From positions 1-45,169 of the forward strand of contig NZ_LXSQ01000008.1 in assembly GCF_001648475.1 (NCBI RefSeq): DNA of 45,169 nucleotides. Direction: 5' to 3'. The notes beneath the pieces were generated by a model. The model was not told where the DNA came from. It saw nothing but the letters and a program-made list of their open reading frames with translations, and searched no databases. A program made the position numbers and the translations under genes. Shown here in pieces: positions 24,519 through 32,049 of the stretch. Source of the DNA: Eikenella halliae (GTDB taxonomy: Bacteria; Pseudomonadota; Gammaproteobacteria; Burkholderiales; Neisseriaceae). The first letter of the stretch is position 1. Each line of letters starts with the position of its first letter.

Positions 24519-24600
24519 AGGCTACCTGAAAACGAAGCTTCAACGCAGCCAAACACAGCACAGCGGAATTTCTGCGAAGCTAAAAACTTTCAGGTAGCCT
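24519..24600 (+). repeat. DUS-bounded intergenic block, copy B
   Basis: DUS, then GAAGCTTCAACGCAG, then GGAATTTCTGCGAAGCTAAA, then an inverted DUS. The two inner motifs recur at 5318-5439 and 28090-28210. A decayed right half appears at 44659-44692. Confidence 0.6.
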
Positions 24601-24650
24601 TCACACATTAGTATCCTGTTCCCCTTTGCGCCTCATGCCGGCGCAGGCAC

Positions 24651-24682
24651 TTCCTTTTCTTTGCTTCGCCAAAGAAAAGGAA
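24651..24682. repeat. Perfect 13-bp hairpin in a widespread repeat
   Basis: TTCCTTTTCTTTG and its exact complement enclose CTTCGC. A second hairpin (GTTTGG, CTTCG, CCAAAC) lies about 25 bases on. The sequence resembles a repeat I recall from many proteobacterial intergenic regions. It is not a gene, although a frame crosses it. Confidence 0.55.
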
Positions 24683-24831
24683 GCAAAAGAAAGGCGACTG
24701 CGGGCACAGGTTTGGCTTCGCCAAACTTCCCTCACTGCACACGGTTTTTCGGGCGGGCTCGCAACTTGCGGCTTCGCCAGCAGACGGGTGGCAAGCTTGC
24801 TTAAGGAGTGGTGCTTATTTTGTTTTTGTCG

Positions 24832-24880
24832 GTATTGTGAATTAGTACAAATCAATACTGCCTTGACTCATCTTATATCG
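24832..24880 (+). repeat. Decayed Correia-type element, left half
   Basis: TATTGTGAATTAGTACAAATCAATACTGCCTTGACTC follows the left half of the intact element (TATAGTGAATTAAC, ACCAGTACAGCGTTG) with several substitutions and a two-base insertion. No right end is recognisable before the DUS hairpin at 24962. Confidence 0.45.
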
Positions 24881-24961
24881 ATGTGTTGATTGGCCATAGA
24901 TTGGCAAACTCAAACAAAACGTCGGCGTGGCAATATCAATCTACAATAAATACGCCATAAC

Positions 24962-24996
24962 AAAAGGCTACCTGAAATTTTCAGGTAGCCTCTTTT
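24962..24996 (-). terminator. DUS terminator after recR
   Basis: AAAAGGCTACCTGAAA is directly followed by its inverse. Read on the minus strand it ends in TTTTG. It begins 36 bases after the recR stop. Confidence 0.8.
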
Positions 24997-25031
24997 CCTT
25001 TCCTGCCCACTGGCTATTCGCCCTCCCCGCC

Positions 25032-25640
25032 CTACTTTTTCACCAGCCGCCGTTCATACACGGATTGCGCCAGCGTGCCGGCGTCGATGTATTCCAGCTC
25101 GCTGCCCAACGGCATGCCTTGCGCCAGGCGGCTGACGCGGTAGGGCAGGTTTTTAAACAGCTCGGCCAGCACATAGGCGGTGGCGTTGCCTTCGGGGGTA
25201 AAGGCGGTGGCGATGATCACTTCTTCCACTTCGCTCTCTTGCAGGCGGGCAACGAGTTTGTCGAGCGCGATGTGCTGCAAATCCATGCCCTGCGCGGGAC
25301 TGATTTGCCCCATGAGCACGAAATAGAGGCCGTCGTGGCAATGGGCGGCTTCCATGCCGGCCACGTCGGCGGGCAGGTGCACAATCATCAGGCGGCGGCC
25401 GTCGCGTGAGGGGTCGGCGCAGATGGCGCAGAGTTCGCCTTCGCAGAAGGTGTTGCACAGGCGGCAATGCTGCACGGCGGTGAGGGCGTGCTGCAGGGCG
25501 GCGGCCAGCTCGGCGGCGCCTTCGCGCTTGTGGCGCAGCAGTTCATAAGCCATGCGGCGGGCGGATTTGGGGCCGACATTGGGCAAAACTTCGAGGGCTT
25601 GGGTGAGGCGGGTGAAGGCATCGGTTTTTTTGCGGGTCAT
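25032..25640 (-). CDS. recR: Recombination mediator protein RecR
   Basis: RecR works with RecF/RecO to load RecA at gaps. The 202-residue protein has the helix-hairpin-helix (L-P-N-V-G-P-K-S-A-R-R), the C4 zinc site (C-R-L-C through C-A-I-C) and the Toprim domain (L-M-I-V-H-L-P-A-D-V). I start at the ATG at 25640, which gives the family length; the longer frame to 25838 shadows the SUKH gene. A DUS copy lies just upstream of the start, and no clear Shine-Dalgarno is visible. Confidence 0.96.
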   Translation of the reverse strand: MTRKKTDAFTRLTQALEVLPNVGPKSARRMAYELLRHKREGAAELAAALQHALTAVQHCRLCNTFCEGELCAICADPSRDGRRLMIVHLPADVAGMEAAHCHDGLYFVLMGQISPAQGMDLQHIALDKLVARLQESEVEEVIIATAFTPEGNATAYVLAELFKNLPYRVSRLAQGMPLGSELEYIDAGTLAQSVYERRLVKK

Positions 25641-25663
25641 GGTTTGGGTTTCAGGTAGCCTGT

Positions 25664-26146
25664 TCACTCTTCCGGGTCGGTATGCAGGTAAAACAGGAAT
25701 TCCGTGAACGAATCGGCAATCAGGATGGTGTTTTTCGCGAAGTTGGCTTCCGTGCTGATGTTGTCGCTCCACACGTCGCGCACATAGTAGTAAATCCTGC
25801 CGCTGTTTTGGTGCAGGCAGATGTAGTTGCCGCCCCAATCAAAGGCGTAGGGGATTAAATCGGGCGGCACTTCCATGTTCTCCCATTCGTTTACCGCCCT
25901 GCCCTCTAAGGTGAAATCGGGGTCGTCGCCAAAATCGCGGGCGTATTTGACGGCGATGAAATCGCTGATTTCGATATAGTCGTAATCGATGTTGGGGTTT
26001 TCAAATACGGGTTTGTTGGGTGTGCCGCCGTTCCACTTCAAATAGTGCGCCTTAAAGTCTGCGGGGAAGGAGACCTCTAATTTGTTTTCCACTTCCCGCA
26101 TTTCTTGTTCGGAAATATTTTTTTCGCAATCGTGACATTCCAGCAT
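25664..26146 (-). CDS. SMI1/KNR4 (SUKH) family protein
   Basis: The 160-residue acidic protein has the SUKH plan: N-terminal helix E-Q-E-M-R-E-V-E-N-K-L, then L-E-V-S-F-P-A-D-F-K-A-H-Y-L-K-W-N-G-G, the central A-F-D-W-G-G-N-Y-I-C-L, and I-A-D-S-F-T-E-F-L-F-Y-L. Many SUKH proteins are immunity proteins against polymorphic or contact-dependent toxins. No toxin gene is adjacent, so this may be an orphan immunity gene or have a housekeeping role. The DNA looks less GC-rich than its neighbours, consistent with acquisition. AGGAGG precedes the start. It lies 23 bases upstream of recR. Confidence 0.88.
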   Translation of the reverse strand: MLECHDCEKNISEQEMREVENKLEVSFPADFKAHYLKWNGGTPNKPVFENPNIDYDYIEISDFIAVKYARDFGDDPDFTLEGRAVNEWENMEVPPDLIPYAFDWGGNYICLHQNSGRIYYYVRDVWSDNISTEANFAKNTILIADSFTEFLFYLHTDPEE

Positions 26147-26176
26147 TTTTGTGCCGCCTCCTGAATCAATCGGTAT

Positions 26177-26216
26177 GCTTTCAGGTAGCCTTTCTTTGGG
26201 CAGGCTACCTGAAATC
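26177..26216 (-). terminator. DUS inverted repeat after the carboxypeptidase gene
   Basis: An inverted DUS pair with a loop of about 14 bases starts next to the ldcA-like stop codon, upstream of the SUKH gene. Confidence 0.55.
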
Positions 26217-26222
26217 CTGCGG

Positions 26223-27407
26223 CTATTCGCTGGCTTCGCTGCTGTCTTCCGCTGCGGCGGGGCTGTCGGACGGGGGCGGGGGCGGCAGCAGGTTGTTGAG
26301 CGTGAGGGCGGCGGGGTTGAGCACGGGGTGGCCGCTGAAGGAGGCGCTGTAGCCGCCGGTGCTGTTGCCGCGGATGGTGGTTTGCACGCCCAGCGGGAAG
26401 GTGGCGATGTCGCTGATGTGGCCGAAAGGGAAGCCGGTGAGCACGGGGATGCCGCTGATGCGGCGCAGGGTGCGGATCACGCTGGAGAGGTCGTAGCCGC
26501 CGTCGTATACGTCGCGCGCGCTGCCCATGCGGAAGTTGCCGAGCACGATGGCCTGTTGCCTCTTGAGGATGCCGGCCAGATGTAGGGTTTGCAGCATGCG
26601 TTCGAGGCGGTAGGGCTGTTCGCCCACGTCTTCGAGGAAGAGGATGCCGCCTTCGGGCTGCGGCAGGTAGGCCGAGCCGGCCAGGGAGGCAATCACGCTG
26701 AGGTTGCCGCCCCACATGGTGCCGTGCAGGGTGGGCACGTTGGCGGCCTGCACTTCTGATACTTGAATGCTCAAATCGGCGCGGGTGCTGCCGTCGATAA
26801 AGGCTTGCATGGTGTACACCGAGGGCTGGGCCTTGCCGAAGGCGCTATAAAGCATGGGGCCGGCGAAGCTGCACATATTGCCTTGGGCGAGCAGGGCGAG
26901 CTGGATGGCGCACACGTCGCTGAAGCCGAAAAGCTGGGTGCCGTGTTCGCGCATGCGTGCGCCGAGCGAGGGCCAGTCGATATGGGGCAGCAGGCGCACG
27001 GCGCCGTAGCCGCCGCGCATGCCCATCAGCACTTGCGGGGTGGGCACTTTGCCGGAAGCCACGTCTTGGAAATCGGCGATGCGTTCGGCATCGGTGCCGG
27101 CAAACCGCTGGCTGCGGCGCTCCACGGCCTGCTGGTTGGTGATGGTGAAACCGGCGTTATACAGGCGCAACAGCCCGGCCTGCGCCTGTTCGGGCTTGGG
27201 CGCGAAGCCGGAAGGGGCCACCACGCGCAAGGTGGTGCCGCTGCCGCTGCGGACGGGGCGGGCCGGCGCATTGCTGCTGCCTATGCTGCTCTGGTTGGTC
27301 GGCAGCACGGGCATGGCGGGCGCACTGCATGCCTGCAACACGCCTGCCCCGGCCAGGGTGGCGGAGGCGCTGAGAAAACGGCGGCGGGAAAGATGGGGGA
27401 GGAGCAT
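26223..27407 (-). CDS. ldcA: LD-carboxypeptidase (S66), Tat-exported lipoprotein
   Basis: S66 enzymes remove the terminal D-Ala from murein tetrapeptides. The 394-residue protein has a twin-arginine signal (S-R-R-R-F-L-S) with a lipobox L-Q-A-C (Cys about 27). The S66 motifs follow: M-R-G-G-Y-G-A-V-R-L-L-P with D-W, L-F-G-F-S-D-V, L-F-L-E-D-V-G-E-Q-P-Y-R holding the catalytic Glu, and F-P-F-G-H-I holding the catalytic His. E. coli LdcA is cytoplasmic, but gonococcal LdcA is periplasmic and shapes released peptidoglycan fragments, so a similar location is likely here. The C-terminus ends in a Pro/Ser/Glu-rich tail. Confidence 0.92.
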   Translation of the reverse strand: MLLPHLSRRRFLSASATLAGAGVLQACSAPAMPVLPTNQSSIGSSNAPARPVRSGSGTTLRVVAPSGFAPKPEQAQAGLLRLYNAGFTITNQQAVERRSQRFAGTDAERIADFQDVASGKVPTPQVLMGMRGGYGAVRLLPHIDWPSLGARMREHGTQLFGFSDVCAIQLALLAQGNMCSFAGPMLYSAFGKAQPSVYTMQAFIDGSTRADLSIQVSEVQAANVPTLHGTMWGGNLSVIASLAGSAYLPQPEGGILFLEDVGEQPYRLERMLQTLHLAGILKRQQAIVLGNFRMGSARDVYDGGYDLSSVIRTLRRISGIPVLTGFPFGHISDIATFPLGVQTTIRGNSTGGYSASFSGHPVLNPAALTLNNLLPPPPPSDSPAAAEDSSEASE

Positions 27408-27431
27408 GGGGTTTCCTTAATCATTGAGTGG

Positions 27432-27475
27432 AGGCTACCTGAAAGCGCAAGCTTCAACGCAGTTAAAACGAAAAA
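27432..27475 (+). repeat. DUS-linked intergenic block, left half
   Basis: DUS followed by GCGCAAGCTTCAACGCAGTTAAAACG matches the start of the block at 28090-28210. No matching right half is present. Confidence 0.5.
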
Positions 27476-27511
27476 TCAAACTGAGGTTCAGACAACCTGT
27501 TAGTAGTGTGG

Positions 27512-27554
27512 AGGCTACCTGAAAATATTGTGTCAACCATGTTTCAGGTAGCCT
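27512..27554 (-). terminator. DUS hairpin after the HIT gene
   Basis: Inverted 13-base DUS arms with a 17-base loop, 23 bases after the HIT stop codon on the minus strand. Confidence 0.6.
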
Positions 27555-27577
27555 TTGCATTGGGCAGACAACGGGCA

Positions 27578-28009
27578 TTATACCAGCCCGTCTGTTTCTT
27601 CCCCCTTAGCCAACAGCTCGGCCACCTGCCGCTGCCAGCCTTCCGGCAGCTCGGGCACGGCTTCGCGGCGCGAGGCGGCCCAAATCGAATCGGGGAAAAA
27701 CGCATCATTTTCAAAACGGGCAATCACATGCCAATGCAGGTGCGGCACTTGGTTGCCGAAGCTGGCCAGATTGATTTTAGCCGGGCGCAACACCCGGCGC
27801 ATCGCCGCTTCGGTGCGCCACACCGCCGCCATCATTTCCTGCCGCGCTGCTGCGGGCAAATCCGTCATCTCGGCCACATGGTCGCGCCAAATCACGCGGC
27901 AAAACGCGGGCGCGGCGGGCGTGTCGTTTACAGCAATCACGCGCAGGCGGCAGGTTTGCCACAGCACGGTTTCATTTTCGGCACGGCACAGCGGGCAGGA
28001 GGCGGGCAT
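27578..28009 (-). CDS. HIT family nucleotide-binding protein
   Basis: HIT proteins hydrolyse or transfer nucleotides from dinucleoside polyphosphates or aminoacyl adenylates. The 143-residue protein has the triad H-L-H-W-H-V near residue 90 and an N-terminal C-P-L-C pair that may bind zinc. The ATG at 28009 has GAAGGAA five bases upstream; the longer frame to 28180 would read through a repeat. It is cytoplasmic and apparently a single-gene unit. Confidence 0.9.
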   Translation of the reverse strand: MPASCPLCRAENETVLWQTCRLRVIAVNDTPAAPAFCRVIWRDHVAEMTDLPAAARQEMMAAVWRTEAAMRRVLRPAKINLASFGNQVPHLHWHVIARFENDAFFPDSIWAASRREAVPELPEGWQRQVAELLAKGEETDGLV

Positions 28010-28089
28010 TTCGGTTCCTTCGAGGTGGTTTAACGAATCGGGGCAAGGGTATAGCACGGCGGCGGGTTTGCCAAGTGCGGGCGGGAGAA

Positions 28090-28210
28090 AGGCTACCTGA
28101 AAGCGCAGCTTCAACGAAGTTAAAACGAAATCTTGGCGAAGCCAAGGCTGAGTTTCTGCGAAGCTAAAGCGCCGCTTCAACGAAGTTAAAACTTCTCTTT
28201 CAGGTAGCCT
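28090..28210 (+). repeat. DUS-bounded intergenic block, copy C
   Basis: DUS, GCGCAGCTTCAACGAAG, AGTTTCTGCGAAGCTAAA, a second CCGCTTCAACGAAGTTAAAAC, then inverted DUS. The phrase CTTCAACGAAGTTAAAAC occurs twice inside this copy. This 121-base block fills the promoter side of both the HIT and the M48 gene. Confidence 0.65.
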
Positions 28211-28330
28211 TTACCTCGCCCGCCGGATTGGCTATATTCAAGCTATCGCTTCCTTCCTACTGCGTTGGCTCGCCTTGTAGGAAGAAATCATGATTTCAGC
28301 CACATTCCTCCCCCTCCCAAGGATTTCCCC

Positions 28331-30103
28331 ATGCGCTTCTTCCGCCGCCAGCAGCAATCGCGCCGCCGCACCGTGCGGCTGGTGGTGTGCTATGTGCTGG
28401 CACTGATCGGCACAGTCGCCATCACTTCCGCCGGGCTCGGCAGCCTGCCGTTTTTGTTCGGTGCTAAAGTAGGGCACAGCCTGTGGTGGTATTACCTGCC
28501 GCCCGCCCTGTTTGTGTGTGCGCTCACCATCGGCCTGAGCCTGCACCGCCTGCGCGAGTTGCGGCGTGGCGGCGAAGCGATAGCCAAGCGGCTGGGCGGC
28601 GAAGCCTTGCAGCTGGCCGACGCCACCTTTGCCGAACGGCGGCTGCTCAACGTGGTGGCGGAAACTGCGCTGTCCGCCGGCCTGCCCACCCCGCCGGTGT
28701 ACCTGCTGCGCCGCGACGGCAGCATCAACGCCTTTGCCGCCGGCATGAGCCCGCGCAGCGCCGTCATCGGCGTTACCCAAGGCGCCATCAACCTGCTCAC
28801 GCGCGACGAGCTGCAAGCCATCGTTGCCCACGAATTCAGCCACATCCGCAACGGCGACATGCGCCTCAACTGCTCCCTGGCCGCCTGGCTGCACGGCCTG
28901 CAGGGCATCGCCAGCAGCGGGCGCTATTTCCTCTACGGCCGCGACGACGAACACTATCTGGAATACCGCCGCCGCAAAAATGTAGACAACCATCCTTTCG
29001 ACAACGGCGTGGAAATCGTGATGCAGTCCCTGCCGCTGCAAGCCCTCGGCGTCCTCCTGATTGCGCTGGGCTCGGCGGGCAGCGTGTTCGCCCTCTGGCT
29101 GCAGGCCGCCGTGTGCCGCGAGCGCGAATTTATGGCCGACGCCTCCGCCGTGCAGCTCACCCGCCAAACCGCCCCGCTCATCGAAGCGCTGCGCAAAAGT
29201 GCCCGCACCGCCTCCTGCCGCCTCGCCTCCCCCGAAGCCCCCGAATACGCCCACCTGATGTTCGGCCGCATCCGCCCCGGCGGCCTCGCCGCCACCCACC
29301 CGCCGCTCATCGAACGCATCCGCAGGCTCGATGCCGCCGCCGCGCGCCGACTGGCCGGGGAACTGGCCGACGCCGACAGCTTCGCCCTGCCCTCCTCCGT
29401 CCACCTCAGCTTCGCCGCCCCGCAGCCGATGAGCGCCGAGGCCGAAGAAGCCGAAAACCTCTACCGCCAGCGGCAGGCCCTGATGCAGGCGCGCATCCGC
29501 CGCTGCCGCCCGCACACCCCGCCGCTGCAGCTGCCCGCCGACTGGCAGGCCGCCGCCTACGACGGCGAACACGCAGCCGCAGCCCTGCTCTGCCTGTTCC
29601 AAGTGCCCGCCCCGCCCGCCGAATACCGGCACCACGGCGGCATCAGCCCCTTCGTTTGGCAACAGCTCGCCCGCCTGCGGCAACACCCCCTGCTGCCCGG
29701 CGCCGAACTGCTCGAACACCTCCTGCCCGCCCTCGTGATGCAGGAAGACCATGTCCTGCAAGCCCTGCTCGACCAAATCCGCCGCTGCCGCCCCCAGCCC
29801 GCCACTCCCGAACAAGACCACCTTTGGCTGCTGCTCGAAGCCTACCTCGCCCCCACCCCGCCGCCCGGCCGCCTCGCGCAACACCCCGCTGCCGAAGCCC
29901 TGACCCGCGCCGCCGAACTCACGCCCGAGCAGCTGTACACCGCCGTAAACGCCGCCCTGCTGCTCACCGACCCCGCCAAAACCGCCCTGCTGCGCCCCCT
30001 CGCCGCCACCCTCCCCGCCAACAGCCCCCTGCTCTGGCGCTATCTCTGCGTGCGCCTCGATGTCGGCGCCTGGCACTTCGGCCTGGCAGGCAGCAAAAGC
30101 TAA
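28331..30103 (+). CDS. M48 family membrane metalloprotease
   Basis: The 590-residue protein has two N-terminal membrane segments (about 18-40 and 50-75), the zinc motif H-E-F-S-H (167-171), another hydrophobic segment pair near 235-260 and the third-ligand motif E-R-E-F-M-A-D. This is the Ste24/HtpX-like plan with a long C-terminal extension of about 250 residues, rich in Ala, Leu and Arg, that I cannot assign. Such proteases handle membrane-protein quality control. The ATG at 28331 follows AAGGA at good spacing. It is followed by a DUS terminator. Confidence 0.9.
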   Translation: MRFFRRQQQSRRRTVRLVVCYVLALIGTVAITSAGLGSLPFLFGAKVGHSLWWYYLPPALFVCALTIGLSLHRLRELRRGGEAIAKRLGGEALQLADATFAERRLLNVVAETALSAGLPTPPVYLLRRDGSINAFAAGMSPRSAVIGVTQGAINLLTRDELQAIVAHEFSHIRNGDMRLNCSLAAWLHGLQGIASSGRYFLYGRDDEHYLEYRRRKNVDNHPFDNGVEIVMQSLPLQALGVLLIALGSAGSVFALWLQAAVCREREFMADASAVQLTRQTAPLIEALRKSARTASCRLASPEAPEYAHLMFGRIRPGGLAATHPPLIERIRRLDAAAARRLAGELADADSFALPSSVHLSFAAPQPMSAEAEEAENLYRQRQALMQARIRRCRPHTPPLQLPADWQAAAYDGEHAAAALLCLFQVPAPPAEYRHHGGISPFVWQQLARLRQHPLLPGAELLEHLLPALVMQEDHVLQALLDQIRRCRPQPATPEQDHLWLLLEAYLAPTPPPGRLAQHPAAEALTRAAELTPEQLYTAVNAALLLTDPAKTALLRPLAATLPANSPLLWRYLCVRLDVGAWHFGLAGSKS

Positions 30104-30146
30104 AGGCTACCTGAAACCTCCCCGCTGCCGTTTTTCAGGTAGCCTT
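30102..30146 (+). terminator. DUS hairpin after the M48 gene
   Basis: The left arm overlaps the stop codon (TAAAGGCTACC). The right arm ends AGCCTT after a loop of about 13 bases. Confidence 0.65.
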
Positions 30147-30180
30147 CAGCCAAACAAAAACACATTCCAAAAGGAAAGCC

Positions 30181-30681
30181 ATGAAACGCCTGCCTACCCT
30201 CCTCTCCTGCCTTTTTCTCCTTACCGCCTGCCAGAAAGACCCTGCCATGCCCACCGCCGCCTCCAGCCCGCAACCCCCGCAAACTAACGAACCACAAACC
30301 AGCGAGCCGCAAATTACCGAGCCGCGAACCAACGAAGAAATCCGCGCCACCGCCGAAAAATTCCTCGCCCAATACCGCTATCTCGATGCGGCCTCCTGGG
30401 CATACAAGCTCCAACAGCGCGGCGTGACCCTGCCGCCGCACCTGCAGGCCGTACTGGACGAAATGCACTACGACCCCGAAGCCCCGCTATCCACCGGCAG
30501 CATCTTCGCCCTCAGTCCGCAGCAAATCGCCCGCCTGCAACCCAAAGCCGAAAACGGCGATACCGCCGCCGCCATCCGACTCTCCCAATACTACCGCATG
30601 GCCTCCGGATTCACCCCCGAAGACAAACGCCTGGCCGACTACTGGGACGCCAAAGCCGCCGGCGCCAGCCAAGCGCAATAA
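30181..30681 (+). CDS. Lipoprotein of unknown function
   Basis: The 166-residue protein has a lipoprotein signal (L-T-A-C, Cys about 17). A Pro/Thr/Glu-rich linker follows with near-repeats N-E-P-Q-T, S-E-P-Q-I and T-E-P-R-T, then a soluble helical domain (I-R-A-T-A-E-K-F-L-A-Q through D-Y-W-D-A-K-A-A). The C-terminal part could be Sel1-like (G-D-T-A-A-A-I-R-L-S-Q-Y-Y), but only one such unit is visible. AAAGGAAAG precedes the start. Confidence 0.82.
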   Translation: MKRLPTLLSCLFLLTACQKDPAMPTAASSPQPPQTNEPQTSEPQITEPRTNEEIRATAEKFLAQYRYLDAASWAYKLQQRGVTLPPHLQAVLDEMHYDPEAPLSTGSIFALSPQQIARLQPKAENGDTAAAIRLSQYYRMASGFTPEDKRLADYWDAKAAGASQAQ

Positions 30682-30696
30682 AACCGCAGGCAAAAA

Positions 30697-30756
30697 AAGG
30701 CTACCTGAAACGCAACGCAGCAAGGTTCCTGCGAAGCCAAATTTTCAGGTAGCCTT
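30697..30756 (+). terminator. DUS-bounded block acting as terminator
   Basis: A DUS pair separated by about 30 bases lies just after the lipoprotein gene. The interior (GCAAGGTTCCTGCGAAGCC) resembles the TTTCTGCGAAGCT motif of the larger blocks. Confidence 0.55.
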
Positions 30757-30831
30757 CTTCCGCCCGCACCGCACGGATGCTTTAATCCCCCCTTCCCGCT
30801 ACAATAGCCCCTTTTTTCCACCCCGCCCGCC

Positions 30832-31770
30832 ATGAACATCCGCTTCGGCAACACCGCATTCCGCCCGCACCCGCACGGCAGCGCCGTCACCATCGGCAAT
30901 TTCGACGGCGTCCACCTCGGCCACCGCCACATCCTCGAACGCCTGCGCCATGAAGCCGACGAGCGCGGCCTCGCCGCCGTGGCCATCGTATTCGAGCCCC
31001 AGCCGCAAGAGTTTTTCAGCCGGCAGCGCGGCGCAGAAAAACCCTTCCGCCTCAGCCCCCTGCGCGAAAAACTGCGCCTGCTGCGCGACACCGGCTGCCT
31101 CGACGCCGTATGGGTGCTGCGTTTCAACGCCCGCCTTGCCGCCGTATCCGCCGCCGATTTCATCCAACACTTGCTCATCGAACAGCTGCACACCCGCCAC
31201 CTACTCATCGGCGACGACTTCCGCTTCGGCGCAGGCCGCCAAGGCGACTTCAGCCTCCTCAGCCGCCGCCCCGAATTCACCACCGAGCGCACCCCCTCCG
31301 TGATGGTGCGAGACGTGCGCGCCAGCAGCACCCTCGTGCGCCAAGCCCTCAGCGAAGGCCGCCTCGGCTATGCAGAAAGCCTGCTCGGCCACCCCTATTC
31401 CCTCAGCGGCCGCGTAAAACACGGCGCCAAGCTCGGCCGCACCATCGGCTGCCCCACCGCCAACCTCCACCTCCCCCCGTACCGCTACCCCCTCTGCGGC
31501 GTATTCGTCATCGCCGCCCACGGCACATTCGGCACACGCTACGGCGTGGCCAGCTTCGGCCGAAACCCCACCGTATCCAGCCTGCCCACGCAAAAACTGG
31601 AAGCCCACCTGTTCGACTTTGCCGGCCAACTCTACGGCCAACGCCTGCGCATCGACTTCCTGCACAAACTGCGCGACGAAGCCAAATTCCCCGGCCTGCC
31701 CGAGCTGCAGGCGCAAATCGCCACCGACATCGCCCAAGCCCGCGATTGGCTGGCACAACACCAGCGATAA
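30832..31770 (+). CDS. ribF: Bifunctional riboflavin kinase / FAD synthetase
   Basis: RibF makes FMN and then FAD. The 312-residue protein has the N-terminal nucleotidyltransferase domain (T-I-G-N-F-D-G-V-H-L-G-H from about residue 20, and I-G-D-D-F-R-F-G) and the C-terminal kinase domain (L-G-R-T-I-G-C-P-T-A-N, P-x-x-G-V-F). The length is normal. It may matter for the flavin-dependent acyl-CoA dehydrogenase nearby, though no operon link is visible. A DUS terminator follows. Confidence 0.97.
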   Translation: MNIRFGNTAFRPHPHGSAVTIGNFDGVHLGHRHILERLRHEADERGLAAVAIVFEPQPQEFFSRQRGAEKPFRLSPLREKLRLLRDTGCLDAVWVLRFNARLAAVSAADFIQHLLIEQLHTRHLLIGDDFRFGAGRQGDFSLLSRRPEFTTERTPSVMVRDVRASSTLVRQALSEGRLGYAESLLGHPYSLSGRVKHGAKLGRTIGCPTANLHLPPYRYPLCGVFVIAAHGTFGTRYGVASFGRNPTVSSLPTQKLEAHLFDFAGQLYGQRLRIDFLHKLRDEAKFPGLPELQAQIATDIAQARDWLAQHQR

Positions 31771-31815
31771 CCCCGCCATCACGCATCGGTCATATTGCCG
31801 AACCTGACTGATACA

Positions 31816-31853
31816 CAAAAGGCTACCTGAAAAATGAATTTCAGGTAGCCTGC
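31816..31853 (+). terminator. DUS hairpin after ribF
   Basis: AAAAGGCTACCTGAAA and an inverted partner with a short loop, 46 bases after the stop codon. Confidence 0.65.
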
Positions 31854-31864
31854 TCATTTGCAGG

Positions 31865-31973
31865 GTGTAGGGTGCGTGCGGTATGCACGCACGCGGCTTG
31901 GGAATAACAGGCAACTTGGCATAACGGGCAACGGCGTGCGCGCCTGCGGCGCACACCCTACACGCCCTCAAAC
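31865..31973. repeat. MITE-like repeat, copy 1
   Basis: A block of about 109 bases begins GTGTAGGGTGCGTGCGG and ends with GCGCACACCCTACAC, so its ends are inverted repeats. The middle holds GGCTTGGGAATAAC. The copy at 33140-33220 shares both ends and the middle. No coding capacity. Confidence 0.65.
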
Positions 31974-31996
31974 AGCAGCCGATAAATCGGATGAAG

Positions 31997-32026
31997 AAAG
32001 GCTACCTGAAATTTCAGGTAGCCTTT
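31997..32026 (-). terminator. DUS terminator after the outer-membrane barrel gene
   Basis: AAAGGCTACCTGAA and its inverse with almost no loop. On the minus strand it ends in CTTTC. Confidence 0.75.
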
Positions 32027-32049
32027 GCGTTGCAGACAAGCGCGGCGGT

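Noticed and set aside
24626..24889. 87-codon plus frame over the intergenic hairpin
   Set aside because: It translates a known type of non-coding hairpin repeat and lacks a ribosome site.
28238..30076. A 612-codon minus-strand frame opposite the M48 peptidase gene
   Set aside because: It is a Gly/Ala-rich shadow of a GC-rich gene. The plus frame has HEFSH, membrane helices and a good ribosome site.
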